Shown here in pieces: positions 57,101 through 64,000 of a stretch of DNA of 64,000 nt; position 1 is the first letter of the stretch, and the number at the start of each line of letters is the position of its first letter. The DNA is from Holothuria scabra (Eukaryota; Echinodermata; Holothuroidea; Aspidochirotida; Holothuriidae), in the NCBI GenBank assembly GCA_037179385.1, contig CM074187.1, positions 16,245,450 through 16,309,449 on the forward strand, written 5' to 3'. Under the pieces are notes generated by a model. That model worked only from the letters and a program-made list of their open reading frames with translations, ran no database searches and was not told the origin of the DNA. Both the position numbers and the translations under genes were made by a program.

Positions 57101-60100
57101 TAAAATAAACATAAAGTGATGAAGAGCCAAATACCACCAGCACTTAGAAAGAAGGAACACAAACACCCTTGTTGCCCTAGTTAAAAACTAATGCAACAAG
57201 CTATCAACCTTCACTGACAAATAATAACAATAACATCATCTGAACGTTACATGTGCAAGGTAAAGAACAGCCTTGCTCATTGAGAACCTGCTTATCTAAT
57301 TCTTAAATCATGTTTGAACTGGCTTTTTGGTTTCGGAAAACAGTGCATCGATACAAGAACCTTTCAGTAAATGTGATTCAAGGCAAATACAATGATTCAC
57401 ATAAAGTTAAGCCAGGTGCAGATCTCAGCTTTTCCCATCATCAACTCTAACAATATTTATAACTGTTTAGAACAATACTCATCCGGGCAAGAAAAATTTT
57501 TGGTCTCCTTCATTAACTTTGGATGATGAGGCTCACAAAATAGCTTTACTACATCTTAGGTTAGGTACGTGTTATACATTAGATATGTGTTATACATAGT
57601 TTCAGCCAGATAAAAATGTTAAGTTCAAATACAATTCAATTTATCATTTGGTTTCATATTCAGTTTCAATGCCTCCCCTTTAATTACAACAGGCAGGGAA
57701 CACTGGTGAGTGGTGATACTGCATTTGAGGAGACTGCCGGTGTAGGTCAATGTCACATGCACAATAAACGTAGGATGGCATAAGGCAGGCTTCCTCAAAT
57801 AGCGGCGCGCGCCACAAAAGGCGCACGATGTGGTTTGTAGTGGCGCCAAAAATTACTAGGAGAATAGTGAAAATTTTAACTTCTTCATAAACCTTTTTGA
57901 CAAGAATTATTCTGTCTCAAAAATTTTGCACCATTTTCCATGTAAGCCCCTTCTGAAATGCAGAAATTTTCAAAAGGGGAGGGGGATACCCCTCTTATCC
58001 CCCTCCCCCAGGACGGCGATCAGTGGAGCATTATATCAGTAACATTTAGCAATGTGGTGCTTCAGAAAATTTAATTGGGGAAGCCTGGCATACGGGCTAG
58101 TTAAAGTTATTATACGGAAGTATTGCTGTGGGCCTTGTACCCGAGACTAATAAGGTAGAGACTGTAAATATTTTGTCGTGGGTTTCTTGAGTGTAAGTAG
58201 TCTGCTGAGCTTTTGCCTTTGAAAAAACTGGGAGCCAATCAAATCAACTTTTCAAATGAACTGTTCTTTCTTTCAGTTTGTAAGATAAATCACATTTGGT
58301 GGAATAATGTTCAAGGGCCCCATACAATTGGAAACATCTGTTGAAACCCTGCCTGTTAAATCTGCACAAGCTATCAACATGTTGAAGTGTACTGGGATTT
58401 AAGGTATAGACACATGTTGAGATAAATTAAAGGCAATCAGTCGTTATTCCAAACTACGGTTTTACTGGTAGTTTACAGAAAGTCTCAATTGGCACAGCTC
58501 TTTGATTGACATCAAATTAAAAAATACAGAGTAGCTCATATTACACACATGCACTGAGAGAGTTTTGATTACACATATAGGGCCTTGTATGTTTACTGTA
58601 GTGTATGCCCTAAAGCAATAAAGATAAATTGAAAGAAGGTTGTGGAAAGGAAAAAGACCTGTCTAGAAGAATGTAGGTTGGGCCAATCCGTTTTATATAA
58701 GGTAATGAACAATAACTGCTGTATTTGCAGATTGTTGTGGTCTCAACACCCTTTAAAGTGGCTCGTTGAGTTGAATCATGAATTTTAACTATATTTTCCA
58801 AACCTGTTAAATTTTCTTTACATATCAATAACAAATGGTCCAACTAAGACAACCTCCATATCCTACTTACAAATGTGAGTATTCAACAGCTCAATTTGAT
58901 TTTCAAAAATGTGTGACTAGACACTTTTTCAAATTATGCACAAAACCGTTACAAGTCCCGGCACTACGAAATTCAAAATTTTAACTTTTCCAGTAACTAT
59001 TGGATATTTAACTTGACATTTTATACTAACTGTAAGTGTACACGAATCCGGACAGCAAGTGATGGTCTGATTTCAGTCGGCCATATCTGGGGTTCGTCAC
59101 TTTTAAATCTTTCGATTTCCTTGCTTACCTCTATCCTGGATGGTTGTGCACTTACGTGTATCTTAAATCCTCCAATTTCACTAAATATGAGGGTTTGAAA
59201 TTCATGTAAACAATAAATAAAGATGATTTTTGGCCGATAGACCCCACTTATGGCGGCCTACAGTCACTAATAACAAGCGCTAATCAGATTGGTCTATTTT
59301 CAAGTGGTAGAGACCCTTTGCCACTCTCATTAAGTTATTGATATCAACTCAATGAGCTGCTTTAATATCTAAAGCAGTGTTTCTCAAACTTTTTCAAAAT
59401 ACCGCCCCCATAAGGCATCCAAGACTGATCCAATGCCCCCCTCCCACCCAACATGCCATCATATTTTATAAGTCTTTGACTTTGAGCTTTAGACTTTCAA
59501 TTTCCAGCACCAAAATGACCCAGATAAGTTTTATATTGGGTGAATTTTTGTCAGTAGTTGCTAAACCTTTCGGAGAAGACAGTCTGTGTCAACCACTCTG
59601 CAACCTCCTAGGTTCCTTTATTGCACAAATGTATGAGAAACCTCCAGGGACCCCCTAGTCAATGCCAACACCCCCTATTGCTTGCAAACTCCTCAGTGCC
59701 CCCTTGAAACTTTTCAACGCCCTCCAGGGGGCGGTAGGGACCACTTTGAGAACCACTGATCTAAAGATTTATCCAATCATCCAACATTACTCACTTTAAG
59801 ATGCTTTATGGCTTGATCTACAGCAAGCTCCTCTTTCTTGTTCCACTCCAGTGCTTTCATCAAACTTTTCCAGATCTATGGATGAAACATGACAATATCT
59901 CTCAATTAAATATGCTGTTGTGAGCAACAAAACCCACCTGTATAAAAAGTCTGCTCCCTCTCATACACCTGTTATGGTATAATTTTTAACTAAAAAAGAG
60001 AGGGTTTCATTACACATGGCTTGGGTTGAGATGATGTAGTTATAATCACAGACTTCCTATACATGGACAGCATACTGCATGGTAGATTGTTGCTACCATA

Positions 60101-63100
60101 CATGTGAGAAAAAGTGCACCAAGATGGCTGTCTGCTATGATTTTGTGTAAAAGTTGGGACTTACTCAAGTCAATTGCCAGATTTTGCAAGAAAGTTGAAA
60201 TATTTTTGAAATACGGCAAGGTAAGGTCAAATCACTTCACACGTATTGCAGGAATATGATATTTTTTTCATTCAAGTAAGTTTAACTTTTGTTTAAAATA
60301 TAACAGAGTCGTCATCAAATCAGATGATTTATAGCTTGGCGGCGGCCATCTTAGTGTGCTCTTCTTTGCCCCAGTCGGTGGCCACAATATACGGATAGGA
60401 CCTACAAGTTATATGCTCTGTCCATGTATATAGGAAGTCTGCAGTTATAATTGATTGCCACCCAAAGTTAGCTAGAGTTAGCCATAGTTGGTTACAGTTA
60501 GTCATCTCAACCCTCTGGTTTGAGTTGGAATGAAGAGCTAAACAACGAATGTAATGGCTGCTGCTTTTCAGAATGCCCTTTGGATATTGCCTCATAGAAT
60601 AAATAATGCAAATTCTCTGGATCGTCCTCCTTTGATAATCTATGCTCTCTGTTACTTAGTTACTATTTACCAATGTGTTCCCACTCACCCTCGACCTAAC
60701 CCTACAATAAACTAATTCAGTTTGCAGCTCCCCCTTAAGGAGAAATTTACATCTTTGAAATCTCGATTCCCCAAAACTCCCTGGTTTGGGGATCTACGAG
60801 CACTGATACTTACCTCCTATTTACACCTGTAATCCCACCTACCCACTGTTGTCCTACAGAACTTACCAATGTGACTACATCTTGTTCTGATTTCTTGTAC
60901 ATATTCATGTATTCTTTGCAAGCCTCTTCAATCTAAAACACAAAAAGATCCAATTGTTCATGTATTACATTGTGCCAAAGGGTCCTGGTTAAACAAGGAG
61001 TGGACAGTTGCCAGCTACTCCCCCCAAAAATGCACCTTTTCCCACGCTAGCTTTCAATGTCGGGAGTTTACTCCTGGCAGAGTTATACTGAATGTGAATG
61101 AAGGCTTTAAAAACAGAACTCACTGCCACTGTGCTTGGTGCTTAGCATAAGCAATGGAGAGTAGGGAAAACAAGCCAGTGAGCCATAACTGGAAACCAGA
61201 AAGCCAAAGGATAAGTGATTCCTTGCTGAAAGGAAAATTTTGGAAATCTTGCTTTTCAATCTCTGGTGACCTCAGATGACGATCTTAGAAATTCTTGGGA
61301 AATTCTGCCTTTTAATGGCTGGCAACGGCAGATGACCTACTTTTGATCTCCCCAATAACCATTCAGGACCATTTTGTAAACCATAGTGCATCCACATACC
61401 AATTACAAAATTCATCCGTCCCTTCTACCTGAAAGTATCTTGTTAAACAAAGTTTTTCATCCCTTGGGATCTTACATGACATTTCACCTCTACTAAACTA
61501 GTATTTGACCTCTGGTAACCTGGCATATGACCTCTAGTGCCGTGGCATAAAACCTCTGGTAACCTTGCATTTAGTCAGTCCGGTCGGTCAGGTCCGGTCC
61601 GTCAGTCAGTGTTTTCCGCCCAGTTTCCAACCTACTGGTTCAAGTCGAGCCAGCCAAAGCCTTTTTTCCAGTTGTGGCTCACTAACAACAGCAGTAGGTT
61701 CCATTTTTAGTCTTTGGTATGACTTGACGTGGGAATCACACCCGGGCCTTCTGCGTGAGAGGCAGCTGCTCTACCGTTAGACCAAACACCCGTTCTTGTG
61801 ACCTGGCATTTTGACCTTTGAGGATCTGGAACTTGACATGTGGTGCCCTCAAATTTGAGGTACTTGTGGGCTTGTGGTCAGGCAAGGTACTGGTGAAGCC
61901 AAACTTTTAAGGAGGGCAGGGGGAAGGGAAAAGCACTTTCTGGTGATCTCAAATGACCTGTGACCCCAATCACCAGCACCATGGATTTCCCACTCAACAT
62001 GGAAAAATTCTGTACACCAAATATGAAAAGTGTCCAATATTCCCACCTTGAGGTATTGTGTTAACGTGTCATTTTTGATGTTTTTGCAGTTTTATTGACA
62101 GTGATCTAAAATGACCTTTGACATCCACCAAAAACAATAATCATTTTGCTCTCAACATAGCAAATCTATATACCACACATGAAAAGTGTTGGACATTCAT
62201 ATCTTGAGATATCGTGTTTACAAGCTATTTTCGAGGAAATGGCAGTTCTACTGCTGTTGACCTCAAATGACCTTTGAACTCCACCAAAAAATTATAAATT
62301 CCTTCTCTTAACATGACAGATCTTTACAGCAAATGTGAACACTGTCACTAGTACCTAACTTTAGGTATGTTCACAAGGTTTTCAGTTTTTCACCTCTGGT
62401 GACCTCAAATGACATTTGACCTCCACCAAAAGCAAAAGGCCTTCTTCCTCACAACATGACAAATCTACATACTAATCATGAAAATTTTGGGCCTCTCAGT
62501 GTTTACAAGCAAAGATACACACACACAAAACATCATCAAATAGACTCCTTAGATGACAGCAAGGAATCAATAATGGCTGGTGTGTTTGAGAACAACCTGT
62601 CCATGTTTAACCAATCAGAATGCAGTATTTTAAATAACCAGTCAGTAAAGGTGGTAGAAAGGGTAGCACGTGAGTGATTACTACTCTAAACTGACTTACT
62701 ATTTACAATGACTAGTCAAATGGCTGAATAGAATTAAGCATATACTGTACACTATTGAAGTTAAATGTTCATGAAAAAATGTTAGATCGCCCCATCAGAT
62801 TAGATCAGTAAAACATAATCACTGATTAGATTCAGCTGATATTTTCACATCACTTGGGGCACAAATAAACTGGAAAGTGTATACATAAACTTTTCCAGCA
62901 GTAAACAGTGCACGTATCAGATAAAACTATGTGAATTTCCCCCACCTTCCTGGTGAGTGCATTCAGGAGGGACTATACTTACCTCTTGCTACATCTAAAT
63001 TGCATATTATCCGCGCAGCGCGCGCTACTCGCAGAAGTCTAGCACCGCGCCCCCACTTTGCCCCAATCAACTAGTAGATCGTCCTCATTACCCTTCTGCG

Positions 63101-63678
63101 CTCTGCTGCAGCAGAGGCTTTTGTGAGTCCAGAAATGCTTGGCTTTTCAGCGTCTTTCCGCCCAGGAACATAGCTAAGTGCAATTAAGATGTGGCAAGGA
63201 GTAAGTATATGTCAGCAATGTGAATAATGCTGTCTACAGCAGGAAATAAGGATTTTACAAAAAGTGAAGGTTGAACAGTCCCTGATTCTACAGCACATTT
63301 TAACAGCCATTTGCATTTTAAAATAATGAAATTGCCAAAGCAAACTTCTTCACTACAAATTCCCAATGAAAACTACTTTGTTTTAGAGATACACTCAGTT
63401 TATACCACTTACCATAAATAAGACTTAACTTTGGAAAATGTTCCAATATCCAACTCTGCACACCTTCAGTGAACCTACTCAATGGTCAATTAATATTAAA
63501 AGAGTAATTGAAAATCTCAGCCCTCACAATTTACATTTAAAACATGAAAGAAGGAAGATGAATTGCAAAGCATTACATGTAAGTAACATCATACCTCCTT
63601 TGTAGAAGTTCCATTGTTAATCATTGAAATAATATTAGCCTGAACTTCTTTGCGAGTGTCAGAATCTTGGACATTTCG
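51132..63678 (-). CDS. BZW1: BZW1/BZW2 (eIF5-mimic protein) homologue, last seven coding exons
   Basis: Exons in transcript order: 63678-63595, 60932-60867, 59875-59795, 55949-55878, 54639-54573, 52996-52874, 51157-51132 (stop TGA). All have AG/GT borders and the phases join without a break (the first four are whole codons). They encode the C-terminal half of a MIF4G-like plus W2-domain protein. Diagnostic strings are [50 protein letters not shown] and [18 protein letters not shown], followed by an acidic tail ending SESEEED. This is the W2 domain of BZW/5MP proteins (Drosophila krasavietz). From the family: they bind eIF2 and eIF3, compete with eIF5, and act in the cytoplasm to tighten start-codon selection. 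The 5' exons lie beyond the right edge. Invertebrates often have one gene for vertebrate BZW1 and BZW2, so the symbol is generic. eIF5 itself shares the W2 fold but matches these strings less well. Confidence 0.93.
51193..51451. repeat. 37-bp tandem repeat, seven copies, in the last BZW intron
   Basis: Near-identical units begin at 51193, 51230, 51267, 51304, 51341, 51378 and 51415. The core is TTAGATGGTATACCAGTATG. The array ends 36 bp from the acceptor of the last coding exon (51157), so it fills the region where the branch point should lie. Confidence 0.95.
53045..53262 (-). repeat. SINE copy (tRNA-Glu-like family)
   Basis: Contains CCTTTTTCTCAGTTGCAGTT, TGGCTTGTTTTCCGTACTCC, ATTGCTTATACTG and a decayed tRNA-like head ending CTTGACCATGCAGTTGG. 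Lies in a BZW intron. Confidence 0.65.
54019..54374. mobile_element. MITE family C, 356 bp
   Basis: Bounded by TTAA (54015-54018 and 54375-54378). Ends AGCAGCTCATTCAGTTGG and TCAACTCAATGAACCACT are inverted repeats. Interior colinear with 27486-27831. In a BZW intron. Confidence 0.85.
54745..54835 (-). repeat. SINE fragment (tRNA-Glu-like family)
   Basis: TTTCAAACAATTGGTTAAGT and TTTTTTTTTCAATTGAGGCTCCCTGGCC correspond to the tail half of the SINE. The tRNA head is absent. Confidence 0.5.
56825..57060 (-). repeat. Best SINE copy, with a tRNA-Glu-like head
   Basis: On the minus strand the head reads TTGGTCTAATGGTAGAGCAT (A box), then CTCTCAACGC (anticodon-like arm), then GGCCCGGGTTTGCTTCCC (B box). 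This order and wording follow tRNA-Glu. The body continues AAGTCATACCAAAGACTC, GGAACCTTCTGCTGTTGTGC, GCATAAGCAATGGAGTAGGG and AACAAGCCAGTGAGCCACAA, and the tail has GTTGGAAACTGGACCG. Seven more copies in the window share the body. Confidence 0.8.
57786..58087. mobile_element. hAT-like MITE, 302 bp
   Basis: Ends CAGGCTTCCTCAAAT and the inverse ATTGGGGAAGCCTG. Flanked by 8-bp GCATAAGG (57778-57785) and GCATACGG (58088-58095), seven of eight matching. Interior CpG-rich near the left end (GCGGCGCGCGCC). Confidence 0.8.
58430..58620. mobile_element. MITE family A, decayed copy
   Basis: Shares CTCAATTGGCACAGCTCTTT, GATTGACATCAAATT and CACTGAGAGAGTTTTGATTAC with the family A interior. The left end is AAGGCAATCAGTCGTTATTCC; the right end is lost. 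Confidence 0.6.
58757..59361. mobile_element. MITE family C with an internal insertion
   Basis: Bounded by TTAA (58753-58756 and 59362-59365). Ends AGTGGCTCGTTGAGTTG and CAACTCAATGAGCTGCT. Colinear with the other two copies until about 59037, then about 285 bp of unrelated sequence replaces a short central stretch, and homology resumes at about 59323. Confidence 0.8.
59375..59758. mobile_element. hAT MITE, 384 bp
   Basis: Starts CAGTGTTTCTCAAAC and ends TTTGAGAACCACTG, flanked by a perfect 8-bp duplication ATCTAAAG (59367-59374 and 59759-59766). Interior C-rich. It sits two bases beyond the TTAA of the neighbouring family C MITE and 37 bp from a BZW exon. Confidence 0.93.
60035..60490. repeat. 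Long imperfect inverted repeat with GATGGC(G/T) motifs
   Basis: ACAGACTTCCTATACATGGACAG (23 bp region at about 60050-60072) is opposed by CTGTCCATGTATATAGGAAGTCTG at about 60417-60440. Inside, CACCAAGATGGCTG (about 60118) is opposed by CGGCCATCTTAGTGTG (about 60345). An outer GGGTTGAGATGA pair suggests a wider element to about 60515. Confidence 0.65.
61090..61215 (+). repeat. SINE fragment (tRNA-Glu-like family)
   Basis: CTTTAAAAACAGAACTCACTG, TGTGCTTGGTGCTTAGCATA, AGCAATGGAGAGTAGGGAAA and CAAGCCAGTGAGCCATAACT follow the SINE body. The tRNA head is missing. Confidence 0.7.
61618..61796 (-). repeat. SINE copy with tRNA-Glu-like head
   Basis: The minus-strand head reads GGTCTAACGGTAGAGCAGCT, CTCTCACGC and GGCCCGGGTGTGATTCCCA. 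The body follows but lacks the AAGCAATGGAGTAGGG segment between GCTGTTG and TTAGTGAGCC. Confidence 0.78.
61797..63594. other. BZW intron interior
   Basis: Noncoding. From 61200 to 62430 the phrase TGACCT(C/T)..AATGACCT(T/G)TGAC recurs loosely (for example near 61930, 62100, 62262 and 62398), an old diverged tandem repeat of about 130-150 bp. The rest shows nothing. Confidence 0.4.
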
Positions 63679-64000
63679 CTGTGGGTAAGAGAAAAATATA
63701 CAGAACTGTAACACTCTGCAACAACAACATCAGATTTCCTACATGTGCAAGAACACAATACTGGCATACAAACATAACATTCCTTACTTTTGTGGGCTTT
63801 TGTGGGCTTAAATGTTACCGTAACTCATAATTTCATGATTCATTTTTGATGCTATGATTTGGTGATATGCTGGTCTATACTTCTACATTAAACATGTTTG
63901 TCTTTTCTTTTGTATTCTGTATTGGATGGCTACAAAGTGTTAACGTTAGTTACGAAGACACCAAAACTTGCACCAAATCATATTTATGCACCTAAAATCT

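Noticed and set aside
1..64000. CRISPR arrays, bacterial operons, promoters or ribosome binding sites
   Set aside because: The window is eukaryotic: split genes, LINEs, SINEs and MITEs. The tandem repeats have no spacer structure of a CRISPR array.
1..64000. Endogenous virus or LTR retrotransposon
   Set aside because: No gag, protease, integrase or envelope-like reading and no long terminal direct repeats seen. All reverse transcriptase sequence is of non-LTR type.

Overview
This is nuclear DNA of an animal. Coding sequence is sparse and split into short exons with GT/AG splice sites, the background is AT-rich, and transposable elements are dense. The mix of elements (CR1/L2-like LINEs, hAT, piggyBac-like and Harbinger-like elements, a foldback element, tRNA-derived SINEs) together with a conserved BZW gene suggests a marine invertebrate, possibly an invertebrate deuterostome. 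That placement is inference; nothing here fixes the species.

Three protein-coding units can be read, all on the minus strand. (1) At 63678..51132 are the last seven coding exons of a BZW1/BZW2 (eIF5-mimic) gene; the 5' part lies beyond the right edge. (2) At 38869..10625 is an 11-exon gene for a protein of about 430 residues. It has the look of a small axonemal or microtubule-inner protein (rich in Pro, Tyr, His, Trp and basic residues, no enzyme motif), but I cannot name the family. Its start has an in-frame upstream stop, and an RFX X-box-like motif lies about 530 bp upstream. (3) At 6134..4472 are two in-phase exons of a second protein of similar composition (at least 446 residues, disordered C-terminus). 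No start exon was found, and its first exon is phase-compatible with exon 10 of gene 2, so these may be one locus with two alternative 3' ends.

Layout: 1-1.55 kb featureless; 1.56-2.35 kb a 160-bp tandem repeat; 3.8-6.1 kb the third gene; 6.1-10.6 kb spacer with MITE and SINE copies; 10.6-15.6 kb exons 11 to 4 of gene 2; 15.6-30.6 kb a large intron with a piggyBac-like MITE, a Harbinger-like element and a broken LINE that carries a hAT element inside it; 30.6-30.9 kb exons 3 and 2; 30.9-38.7 kb a second large intron with a 2.6-kb hAT-like element, TTAA-flanked MITEs and a LINE fragment split by one of them; 38.7-39.6 kb exon 1 and promoter; 39.6-49.1 kb gene-free DNA with hAT ends, MITEs and a 1.26-kb foldback element; 49.1-64 kb the BZW gene with a minisatellite in its 3' UTR and more MITE, SINE and hAT copies in its introns.

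The notable structures are the mobile elements. Several are bounded to the base by target-site duplications, and two insertions into LINE coding sequence can be checked because removing the insert restores the protein reading.
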